NCBI GenBank assembly: GCA_964640545.1
Contig: CAZXHL010000036.1
Location: forward strand, 1 to 22,954
DNA from: JBGSZX01 sp964640545
GTDB taxonomy: Bacteria; Bdellovibrionota; UBA2428
Direction of reading: 5' to 3'
DNA length: 22,954 nt
Shown: positions 7,190 to 14,107 of the stretch, piece after piece
How positions within the stretch are numbered: position 1 is the stretch's first letter
Layout: each line of letters starts with the position of its first letter
The notes under the pieces: generated by a model
Told to the model about the DNA's origin: nothing
Database searches by the model: none
The model's input: only the letters and a program-made list of their open reading frames with translations
Made by a program: the position numbers and the translations under genes

Positions 7190-10100
7190 TTATGGTTCGG
7201 GATTCTTTCTATGATCTAGAATTCTATCGAGCAATTTTTGTATGTATTCAGAAAGAGCCTTCATCCTAGGATCTTTTTTCTTAGACATAATTTCAATGGT
7301 TTTTTCTACCTCAGCTTGTACGCTGGGATTTTGTAGAAACTCGTCGCCGGTTTCTCTGTGAAACATGAAATTGGCTAAGTAGTTGTAGGGGCCATTAGAG
7401 TATCGAGGCAGCTCATCCAACTCTTGGAGCGATTTCGTTGCCTGAAGCATGAGCTTATCTTGAAGAGGCGCACGTTCTTCTTTGGAAAGTAAAGTTCGTG
7501 CCGCCAACACCGTTTCGGAATTGCTTTCTTCACTGTATTCAAAGGTACTATCGGGTGTTGTGGATTTCTCAAAAACCATCTTAGCCCATGCTTTAGCTTT
7601 CTCCGAGTTCATATGTGGAGAATCCTTGGGGTAGGGATGTGGTTGCTTGATAATGTTCAGGGGAAACACACTTTTCCACAACAACGGATTGGGATTCGTA
7701 AGAACGATGTCCCAGAATTTATCGATATCACCCGGTGAATAATTTTCTGGATGGGTTTTTGCATTCTGGTACATTTCAAGAATCGCATCACGGCTTACTT
7801 CGTAGGCGGAGCTATCTACTTTTGAACGTTCAACAACGGAGTGGAAAAAATCTGCTTTTAAGCTACTGGGAATGAGTCGATCGTGGTTTTTGATTCGATA
7901 CCAATCCACTAACGTAACGGCCTTTAAAGCTTCTAGGTCAGCTTTGTTCAATGGTTTATCCGCCGAAGTGTTCTGCAGCAAGGCATCTAGATAGTCTGAT
8001 TCTGCAGGGAGTGAGTCAGTAGGCATACTTTCAGCTTTGTCGAGAAGAAGCTTTGGGATTTCTGGGAAGTCGTCTTTCCCGCCATTGCCTTTTTTGAGCT
8101 CAGCCCATAGACGAGTGGCTGACACAAGGCCTTGGCTTCTGCCATAGGATTCTTCCTTGCTCCAGTTCTCAGCAATTTCCTTCAGCAGCTCCTCAGCCAT
8201 TTTTTGACCGTAGGTTTCCTGGTACATTCTAATGAGTGCGGCTGCTTTTTTAACGTCTTGAACGGAGTCGGCATCGTTGTCCCTAGCGAGGCGATTGCGA
8301 GTGCCTTTGGTCAAGAAAAATTCTCTAATGGCTTTGCTTGGATCGCTAGGAAGACCAGTCCCACTTCGTCTAGACAGTAAGATGGGAAGAATTTCTGCGC
8401 CTTGATCAAAGGGAATCTCTGTTGTTTCGCTAAATTTGGAAGTATTGGCTTTCCATTCTTTATGTAAGGCTTCCCAGGCTTCTTTTGCATATTGATGAGT
8501 TCTTGGTTCTCTATGTTTTTTCTGAGGTAGGTCTTTTAAAAATCCGATGGCTAGATCCGCGGCATTCAGTCGATTCGCTAGCCGTAACATTAATGAGACC
8601 TCTTGATTGGAAAGGGGGTGACAACGGCTGGCCTTATCCCTCCAATGGTTCATACAGGCTTTGCTCTTTAGGCATCCGGCCGGATTGTCACAGTCGCTTT
8701 TGACTGCGGAACAGAAAGTTTTTTGTGAGTCTTGGTAGGCTGATTGTAACTGTTCTTCAGTCGGGATGGGTTGCTTCTCGACAAGGGCTTCCATATTCAT
8801 GGCTGCCATTCGGACCGCATTGTTGGCATCGAGATTTCCGCTCTTTGACGACGCTCGAAGTATGCGAGTCGTCCACAATATTTTATCGCGACCAGGTAGC
8901 CGATTGAAAGCCGGATGGTTCTTCTTTAGAACGGCTTGCACTTGAGCTGCGACGGCGGTGGTGATAGGGGCCGAAAAGCTAGTTCCATTGATGAAAGATC
9001 CTGAAGCCTTTCCGCAGAAATTGTTGTAGGCATCTTTCTTAACCTGTGAGCTTCGGTTGGAAAAGACTCCGCTGCCCGGAGCACGAATTTCTCCATTCGA
9101 GGAAAAGGCAGAGATGTTCCCAGAGAGTTCTGAGGCTTCCACGCGCAGAAGCGCATCGTTGACGTCCATGTGATCTCGGTCGATTCGCTTGGCATCATTT
9201 CCAGCTGACTTAACGATTAGACATCCCTTGTCGAGCATCTCTTTGTAAAAGTCTGCGTAGACTCGTTCTTCTTCTTGAATGCCTCGCTCATCATACATCC
9301 CGCCCCAACTCACGTTGATGATCGAAGCTCCATCATCGCAAGCTTTTGCGATACTCATTTTTAAATTGTCGGACGAGGTCCCCCCCTCGCTACCGGATTC
9401 AGTCACTCTATAGACACGAAGGTTTGCATTTGGGGCGAGCCCCGTCCCATCTTTGCCTCCAATGAGTCCCGATACTGCCGTCCCATGGCCATTCTCATCG
9501 TTTGTTGGAGTGCCGGCTTTGTCGAATCCTTTGTGGACTGTTAGCGAAGGACTTGCCATGAGTTCTTTGTTCTTTTCGTAGTCAAAGCCAGAGTCGACAA
9601 CTGCGACGGTGACGGATCCCGAGGGGATTCTTTGTTCTTTTAGAAATTCGAACATCAAGTCTCCATTGACTCTTTGCTGTGCCCAAAATTTCGCTCTACC
9701 ATCTGGGCACAATTCATTGTAGATACACTGCCCTTTGCTACTGAGGCCATTCTCTATTGTATCTTTCGCACGGTAGGGGTCCGATGGAAAATCGTGGCCA
9801 CCATATTGCGGGTATTGATGCTGGACTCTATGAATGGCGACTAAGTTCTTGTTCGATTGTAGTTTTTTGAAAACTTTTTCAGAGTTACCGAGGCTACATT
9901 GGAGAGAGAGCCACCTGCTATAGCTCGCATGAGTCTCACAGGAGGTCGGCGGAGTGAACTTATTGGCTTCGGCCTGGGTTCGAAAACTTAGAAAGAATCT
10001 GCCCGGAATGTCAGTCTCAAGGGGAAGGGGTTTGCTTAGGACCCAGGTTGAAAAGTCGACCTTATTGGCAGCTAATATGGTCTGGCTCGAAAGGATCCAC

Positions 10101-10201
10101 AGGGCCATGACGAATTTATAAAATAGTCGACTCACCCCTATAGAATGCCATTTTTTCCCCTCTAAAAACATGTATGAATTTTGGGGGAAGCGCTGCAGCA
10201 T
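7190..10201 (-). CDS. Large secreted subtilisin-family (S8) protease
   Basis: This is a 1003-residue serine endopeptidase precursor. A hydrophobic segment (about 28-45, ending in TILAA) is the likely export signal. The preceding 27 residues may be untranslated if a later Met is used (10171 or 10108). Residues 66-135 resemble an I9-type propeptide (GRFFLSF, then AIHRVQHQYPQYG). The protease domain has the full triad: Asp203 in VAVVDSGFD, His239 in NGHGTAVSG and Ser408 in NGTSFSAP. The oxyanion Asn335 is in SAGND. Five cysteines lie at 497-527. After about residue 530 comes a roughly 470-residue, mostly helical extension of unknown fold. It is probably released or cell-surface and acts on extracellular protein. 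The start lies close to tRNA-Gly on the other strand. Confidence 0.94.
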   Translation of the reverse strand: MLQRFPQNSYMFLEGKKWHSIGVSRLFYKFVMALWILSSQTILAANKVDFSTWVLSKPLPLETDIPGRFFLSFRTQAEANKFTPPTSCETHASYSRWLSLQCSLGNSEKVFKKLQSNKNLVAIHRVQHQYPQYGGHDFPSDPYRAKDTIENGLSSKGQCIYNELCPDGRAKFWAQQRVNGDLMFEFLKEQRIPSGSVTVAVVDSGFDYEKNKELMASPSLTVHKGFDKAGTPTNDENGHGTAVSGLIGGKDGTGLAPNANLRVYRVTESGSEGGTSSDNLKMSIAKACDDGASIINVSWGGMYDERGIQEEERVYADFYKEMLDKGCLIVKSAGNDAKRIDRDHMDVNDALLRVEASELSGNISAFSSNGEIRAPGSGVFSNRSSQVKKDAYNNFCGKASGSFINGTSFSAPITTAVAAQVQAVLKKNHPAFNRLPGRDKILWTTRILRASSKSGNLDANNAVRMAAMNMEALVEKQPIPTEEQLQSAYQDSQKTFCSAVKSDCDNPAGCLKSKACMNHWRDKASRCHPLSNQEVSLMLRLANRLNAADLAIGFLKDLPQKKHREPRTHQYAKEAWEALHKEWKANTSKFSETTEIPFDQGAEILPILLSRRSGTGLPSDPSKAIREFFLTKGTRNRLARDNDADSVQDVKKAAALIRMYQETYGQKMAEELLKEIAENWSKEESYGRSQGLVSATRLWAELKKGNGGKDDFPEIPKLLLDKAESMPTDSLPAESDYLDALLQNTSADKPLNKADLEALKAVTLVDWYRIKNHDRLIPSSLKADFFHSVVERSKVDSSAYEVSRDAILEMYQNAKTHPENYSPGDIDKFWDIVLTNPNPLLWKSVFPLNIIKQPHPYPKDSPHMNSEKAKAWAKMVFEKSTTPDSTFEYSEESNSETVLAARTLLSKEERAPLQDKLMLQATKSLQELDELPRYSNGPYNYLANFMFHRETGDEFLQNPSVQAEVEKTIEIMSKKKDPRMKALSEYIQKLLDRILDHRKNPEP

Positions 10202-10210
10202 TCTTTAAAG

Positions 10211-10239
10211 TCGACAATTACACCACCTGGCGCTAAGAA
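10211..10239 (+). promoter_or_regulatory. Candidate promoter of tRNA-Gly
   Basis: TCGACA (10211-10216) is one base from the -35 consensus. A 17-base spacer follows, then TAAGAA (10234-10239) as a weak -10. A start near 10246 would sit just before the tRNA. It lies in the 48-base gap between the protease start and the tRNA. Confidence 0.4.
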
Positions 10240-10249
10240 CATCCACAGC

Positions 10250-10325
10250 GCGCGGGTAGCTCAATTGGTAGAGCGTCAGCCTTCCAAGCTGAATGTTGCG
10301 GGTTCGAGTCTCGTCCTGCGCTCCA
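10250..10325 (+). tRNA. tRNA-Gly (anticodon TCC)
   Basis: The cloverleaf folds fully. The acceptor GCGCGGG pairs with CCTGCGC, with one G-T pair. The D arm has GCTC/GAGC. The anticodon stem TCAGC/GCTGA holds the loop CTTCCAA with anticodon TCC at 10283-10285. The T arm has a TTCGAGT loop. The CCA end is encoded in the DNA. Confidence 0.97.
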
Positions 10326-10330
10326 TATTG

Positions 10331-10469
10331 TCATCTCACTTTGTTCGATGACCTGGCCTTTGGCCCTGTATTTTTCATCTCATCTTTAGGTTTGTTGAAT
10401 AATTGGGAATCTAGCTCCTTGGAGCTGCTTTTTCTCATCTCACTTTGATTGATGACCTGGCCTTTGGCC
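10331..10469 (+). repeat. 35-bp imperfect direct repeat after tRNA-Gly
   Basis: Two copies, 10331-10365 and 10435-10469, differ at only two positions. Each starts TCATCTCACTTTG and ends GACCTGGCCTTTGGCC. A third partial copy of the first bases (TCATCTCATCTTT) begins at 10376. Each full copy ends in a small GGCC-TTT-GGCC hairpin followed by a T-rich tail. The stretch carries no open reading frame that I would call a gene. Confidence 0.75.
10413..10433 (+). terminator. Probable intrinsic terminator downstream of tRNA-Gly
   Basis: The hairpin AGCTC-CTTG-GAGCT is followed by GCTTTTT, lying between the two copies of the direct repeat. It is the best terminator candidate for the tRNA-Gly transcript. 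The GGCC hairpins of the flanking repeats may assist it. Confidence 0.5.
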
Positions 10470-10480
10470 GATTCTATTTT

Positions 10481-11335
10481 TTATTGTTCGATTTCGCTGG
10501 GGGAGAGGAAGAGTGCTTTTGCTTTTGCGGTGATGCCTTTGCGACGTTTGAGGTGGCCCCATAGGTCGATCCAGGGAAGCACATTCACCTTGATTGGATT
10601 CACCGTCTTGATGAGTTTCACGGTGCCATATTCCACAGGAGTAGTCTCTTCTGCAAGAGTTCCAAAAATCTTATCCCACACAATCAATATTCCGCCATAG
10701 TTCTTGTCCAAGTACTTTTCGTTTCTTCCATGGTGAACACGATGTCTTGATGGAGTGTTTAGAATGTTTTCTAGCGGACCAAGTTTGCCCACCATTTCCG
10801 TGTGGACGAGGTATTGGTAGGCCAAAAGTATTTGATAAGTTGAGATGATCATCAGCGCATCAAAACCTAGAAAAGCTAAAGGCAAGAAAAATGGCGGAGT
10901 GAAATAAGAACCTAGCCAGGGCAATCGAAGTGAGGTGGAAAGGTTGTATTCTTGGGAGCTGTGATGAACATGATGTTGGCACCAAAGCACGCTCCACTCA
11001 TGTTCCTTTCGGTGCTTCCAGTAGTAAGCAAAATCCACAAGCACGAGTAGTGCAATAAATGACATCCAGTTCACGGGAATAGACCAAGGCACCACGTTGT
11101 TCGCCCAGCTAAGTAGCCAGAAAAGTATCGCGGCACCGCCCGCAAAAAATACCAATCGCCACACAACGAAATCGATGTAGTTGCATAGTGTTTCTTTGAC
11201 GGTCATAGGGTTTGGAGTTTGTTTAACGCGATGGAGGGCATAGCTCAGTAGCGAAAGCACAAAAGCTACAGCTGGTATGTATACGTTGAGTTTCTGGAGG
11301 TCATAAGCCTGATCGTTCATATTGGGATTAATCAT
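10481..11335 (-). CDS. Fatty acid hydroxylase / sterol desaturase-type di-iron enzyme
   Basis: This is an integral membrane oxygenase of the fatty acid hydroxylase superfamily. The three histidine clusters that bind two irons are all present: HRKEH (residues 108-112), QHHVHH (120-125) and HRVHH (198-202), counted from the Met at 11335. Four or so membrane helices surround them. The product is probably a hydroxylated or desaturated lipid; the substrate cannot be read from sequence. The open frame continues upstream to 11419. That extension would overlap the divergent gene at 11389, so I prefer the Met at 11335. No start has a good ribosome binding site. It is the lead gene of a block otherwise made of phospholipid genes, suggesting it modifies membrane lipid. 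Confidence 0.92.
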   Translation of the reverse strand: MINPNMNDQAYDLQKLNVYIPAVAFVLSLLSYALHRVKQTPNPMTVKETLCNYIDFVVWRLVFFAGGAAILFWLLSWANNVVPWSIPVNWMSFIALLVLVDFAYYWKHRKEHEWSVLWCQHHVHHSSQEYNLSTSLRLPWLGSYFTPPFFLPLAFLGFDALMIISTYQILLAYQYLVHTEMVGKLGPLENILNTPSRHRVHHGRNEKYLDKNYGGILIVWDKIFGTLAEETTPVEYGTVKLIKTVNPIKVNVLPWIDLWGHLKRRKGITAKAKALFLSPSEIEQ

Positions 11336-11388
11336 AGCATTTAAGTCGGCGGTATTGACTATGTTCCACTTTGCAGAAAATATGACAT

Positions 11389-12033
11389 ATGGCAGAAAAT
11401 TCCCGCAGAGAACTCGCAACTAGGCAAAAAACTTGGGCAAAGAAGTTGGCGGAGTTTCTAACAAAAGCCAACATTTCTCCAAACATGATTTCGATCTTCA
11501 GCATGGTCTTTGCTTTGCTTTCTGCTTTGGCATTTATGCAACTTAAGTCATCCCAAGAATGGTTTTGGCCTTTGCTCGGAGTCGTGGGTATTCAGCTCCG
11601 CTTGCTTTGTAATTTGATGGATGGTCTTGTTGCCATTGAAGGTGGAAAGAAGACTCCAACGGGTGATCTCTACAACGAAATCCCCGATCGATTTGCAGAC
11701 GTTCTAATTATCCTTGGCGTAGGTTATGGTCTCACACAGGCCTTTGCTGTGGAACTTGCCTGGTTTGCAGCTTTAGCAGCTGTTATGACAGCCTATATTC
11801 GTTGCCTTGGAGCATCGCTTTTGAATAAACACGATTTCGTGGGTCCTTTTGCCAAACAACACCGGATGGCATTGATCTCCTTTGCGGGCATCATCGTTTC
11901 GATAGAGAGAGCTTACGAAAACTACCAATCGCAGGCTCTCTATTATGTTCTTTGGTTCGTAGGTGTAGGCGCAATGATCACATTCGCTAGAAGAGCTTTA
12001 CGTATTGCGAATGAGTTAAAGGCTAAGGCATGA
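11389..12033 (+). CDS. CDP-alcohol phosphatidyltransferase family protein, variant motif
   Basis: This 214-residue, multi-helix membrane protein belongs to the family that swaps the CMP of a CDP-alcohol for another alcohol, forming phospholipid head groups. The signature normally reads DxxDGxxAR-x8-GxxxDxxxD. Here it is N75xxD78G79xxA82-I83-x8-G92xxxN96xxxD100. The first and third Asp are therefore Asn and the Arg is Ile. D93 and D104 are nearby and could compensate. The variation runs through an otherwise well-kept stretch (KKTPTGDLYNEIPDRFAD), so it looks like a subfamily rather than decay. It overlaps the next gene by four bases (ATGA), so the two are translationally coupled. Possible substrates include an unusual CDP-alcohol or CDP-diacylglycerol from the CdsA-like enzyme at 13070. 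Confidence 0.88.
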   Translation: MAENSRRELATRQKTWAKKLAEFLTKANISPNMISIFSMVFALLSALAFMQLKSSQEWFWPLLGVVGIQLRLLCNLMDGLVAIEGGKKTPTGDLYNEIPDRFADVLIILGVGYGLTQAFAVELAWFAALAAVMTAYIRCLGASLLNKHDFVGPFAKQHRMALISFAGIIVSIERAYENYQSQALYYVLWFVGVGAMITFARRALRIANELKAKA

Positions 12034-12392
12034 ATCCCGTTTCTCAGCTAGCTCCAATTCTGTGCTATTTGGCTGCGGGAATTCTAGGGGCTATTGGTCA
12101 GTATTTTTACAAGATGGGCGCTTCTAGCCTTGGGCAAGTAGCGCTATTGAAGAATTATAATTTATTTATTGGTGCTGCAGCCTTTTGTGGGGTGATGGTG
12201 CTGTTTGTGCTCGGCTTCAAGTGGGGCGGTAGGTTAAGTGTTGTCTATCCGTTTTACGCAACGACATTTATCTGGGGCGCACTCATTGCGCACTACTTTG
12301 AGAAAGAACACATCAGCACAATGATGATCGCTGGAATTTTATTGATTTGTGTCGGTGTGGCTTTTGTCGGTGCAGGCGCTAAGCAAGGCTAG
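12030..12392 (+). CDS. Small DMT/EamA-like four-helix membrane protein
   Basis: This 120-residue protein consists almost entirely of four membrane helices (about 7-27, 44-64, 70-88 and 97-117). The size and the GAIGQYFYKMG and VYPFYATTFIWGALIAHY segments resemble half-size drug/metabolite transporter proteins such as SMR or ArnE/ArnF. Its start overlaps the stop of the phosphatidyltransferase-like gene (ATGA). It may therefore flip or export the lipid made by its partner, as ArnE/ArnF do for a lipid-linked sugar, but this is inference. It converges with the acyltransferase gene, with 28 bases between and no clear terminator. Function in drug efflux is possible but less favoured by context. 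Confidence 0.78.
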   Translation: MNPVSQLAPILCYLAAGILGAIGQYFYKMGASSLGQVALLKNYNLFIGAAAFCGVMVLFVLGFKWGGRLSVVYPFYATTFIWGALIAHYFEKEHISTMMIAGILLICVGVAFVGAGAKQG

Positions 12393-12420
12393 TGTCACTT
12401 TCAAGGCAGTCTAACGCCTC

Positions 12421-13068
12421 TTAGTGCCAGAGCGGCCTGTCGACTTCTTTTTCTAGCTCATCAAATATCGCAGCAATTTTTTTAGACGGTTTTTCATCAT
12501 TATGGCCTGTGATGGGTTCGCCGACGACGACGTCACAAAAGAAGGGAACGACGATAGGGTCACCTCTCGGCATCACTTTTCCGAGTCCATGCAAAAATAC
12601 CGGGCACACCTTTAAGTTTGGAAATTTACTGCAGATCACATCAATACCCGATCGAATCGTGCTTCGTTGCTCCGGCTCTCCGCGTGAACCTTCCGGAAAG
12701 AAGATCACAATCTTATTTTCCTCTAGGGCTTTGAATACGTTTGCCAATATGTCTTCTACGCTTTCTCCCTCTTCACGTTTTCTCTTTACGGGTACGAGAT
12801 TCATGACGTATTTGGAAAACAAAGCTAGCAAAGGATTTCCAAACCAATAGTCATGAGCCGCGACGGCACAAACCCTGTGCACTCTTCCCAATGAAAATAG
12901 CGAAAACAGTACAGGAGTGTCTAGATGGCTGTTGTGGTTGGCAACCAGCAAGGCAGGACCTTTCTTCGGTAGACGCTCGGGATGTTTGAGCCTCAGACCT
13001 ACGACCAGTAGAGTGATGGGGCGCAAAAACACCAATTCGAAGATTAGGCGAGGAATGACTCTAATCAT
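12421..13068 (-). CDS. PlsC-type lysophospholipid acyltransferase (first copy)
   Basis: This 215-residue membrane-associated acyltransferase has the family's four-block layout. NHNSHLD (residues 44-50) gives the catalytic HxxxxD (His45, Asp50), and FPEGSRG (124-130) is the acceptor-phosphate binding block. The N-terminal hydrophobic segment (about 8-25) should anchor it. The usual reaction moves an acyl group to lysophosphatidic acid to give phosphatidic acid, the substrate of the CdsA-type enzyme encoded just upstream. One base separates the two genes, so they are one operon. A second PlsC-like gene lies at 19890. This copy, tied to a lipid block with unusual members, may be a specialised paralogue rather than the main enzyme. 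Confidence 0.91.
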   Translation of the reverse strand: MIRVIPRLIFELVFLRPITLLVVGLRLKHPERLPKKGPALLVANHNSHLDTPVLFSLFSLGRVHRVCAVAAHDYWFGNPLLALFSKYVMNLVPVKRKREEGESVEDILANVFKALEENKIVIFFPEGSRGEPEQRSTIRSGIDVICSKFPNLKVCPVFLHGLGKVMPRGDPIVVPFFCDVVVGEPITGHNDEKPSKKIAAIFDELEKEVDRPLWH

Positions 13069-13069
13069 T

Positions 13070-13990
13070 TTACACGGCGAAGTAGTGAATGAAGTGGAAG
13101 TAGATCAGTGCCGTAAAACAAAGGCTGTCGATGCGATCGAGCAAACCGCCATGACCCGGTAATAAATTTCCAGAATCTTTGACTCCGATATCCCTCTTGA
13201 GAGCAGAGATCGATAAATCTCCAAAAAAACCGGCAACCGCTAAGCACACACCAAGTGCCAGAGAATAGTTGTGATTGAGCGGAGTCATGTATGGCCCCAC
13301 GAAATAGAATAAAGTTGAAGTGAGGATGACTCCTCCGAGAAAACCTTCCCAAGTTTTGTTGGGGCTGACCTTTGGGATGATCTTATGTTTCCCGAATAAC
13401 TTTCCAGAAACATATTGGAAAACATCGTTCATTTCGGTGGCGACAATCAGAAATAGAATAAGAGCTTTGTGGTCGGTAAAGGAGGGAAATTTCAATGTAG
13501 CCAGCATTAAGATGTGGCTGATGGCGAAGACGTTAATCATTAGTCCCCAGTGAAGCTCGCTAAGTGCCTTCAGAAAGCCACTAGTCTCTCCAATCAGAAT
13601 CATTCGTATCGGAAGAAGTATGAACATCCACACGGGAATGAAAACAATCGACATTCCATACCATCCCGTTTGCACAAAGTAATACTGAATCGGAATCGCG
13701 AGGTAGGCCCACAATAAAACACGTCTGTCGGCGCGACGAGTAGGGATGAGCGAAAGGTATTCTTTGAGGGCAAGAAAACTAATAAGGCCTGTGCATATCG
13801 CGAATGACGGAGAAGGTAGCATCAAGCCGCCAAGCAAGAAGATGAAGATATACCACCAAGTCTTCATTCTGAGCTTTAGTTCTTCGGCTTGTTTGGGGGA
13901 GAACTTCAATCCCCAGATGAGTGCGGTGGCTAGGATTAGCGCTCCAAGGATCGAGGCGCTTAAAATCTCAAAATTATCGAGTTGATTCAT
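13070..13990 (-). CDS. CdsA-type phosphatidate cytidylyltransferase
   Basis: This 306-residue multi-pass membrane enzyme makes CDP-diacylglycerol from phosphatidate and CTP. The C-terminal signature is intact: SALKRDIGVKDSGNLLPGHG followed by GLLDRIDS (residues 262-289). The upstream SPNKTWEGFLGG block (209-220) is also family-typical. About eight hydrophobic helices are visible. It is co-directional with the PlsC-like gene, and the two are separated by one base. The grouping of CdsA-like, PlsC-like and CDP-alcohol transferase genes recalls the ynbA/ynbB neighbourhood of E. coli, where these are secondary copies. I therefore treat this as a probable paralogue and do not assign the housekeeping symbol. 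It is divergent from the second subtilase gene. Confidence 0.93.
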   Translation of the reverse strand: MNQLDNFEILSASILGALILATALIWGLKFSPKQAEELKLRMKTWWYIFIFLLGGLMLPSPSFAICTGLISFLALKEYLSLIPTRRADRRVLLWAYLAIPIQYYFVQTGWYGMSIVFIPVWMFILLPIRMILIGETSGFLKALSELHWGLMINVFAISHILMLATLKFPSFTDHKALILFLIVATEMNDVFQYVSGKLFGKHKIIPKVSPNKTWEGFLGGVILTSTLFYFVGPYMTPLNHNYSLALGVCLAVAGFFGDLSISALKRDIGVKDSGNLLPGHGGLLDRIDSLCFTALIYFHFIHYFAV

Positions 13991-14107
13991 GCTTTGAGTT
14001 TAACCGAGCGTGGCAAGAACACACTATGAGGCGGGGGCTTAATCTACAGAGGCAGTGCGGCAATTCGGCAGGTCGACTTCTATTCTTCCCAAGGATAGAA
14101 ATATGGA

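Noticed and set aside
11336..11419. Longer N-terminus of the fatty acid hydroxylase-type enzyme
   Set aside because: It would overlap the divergent transferase gene start and removes the space needed for promoters.
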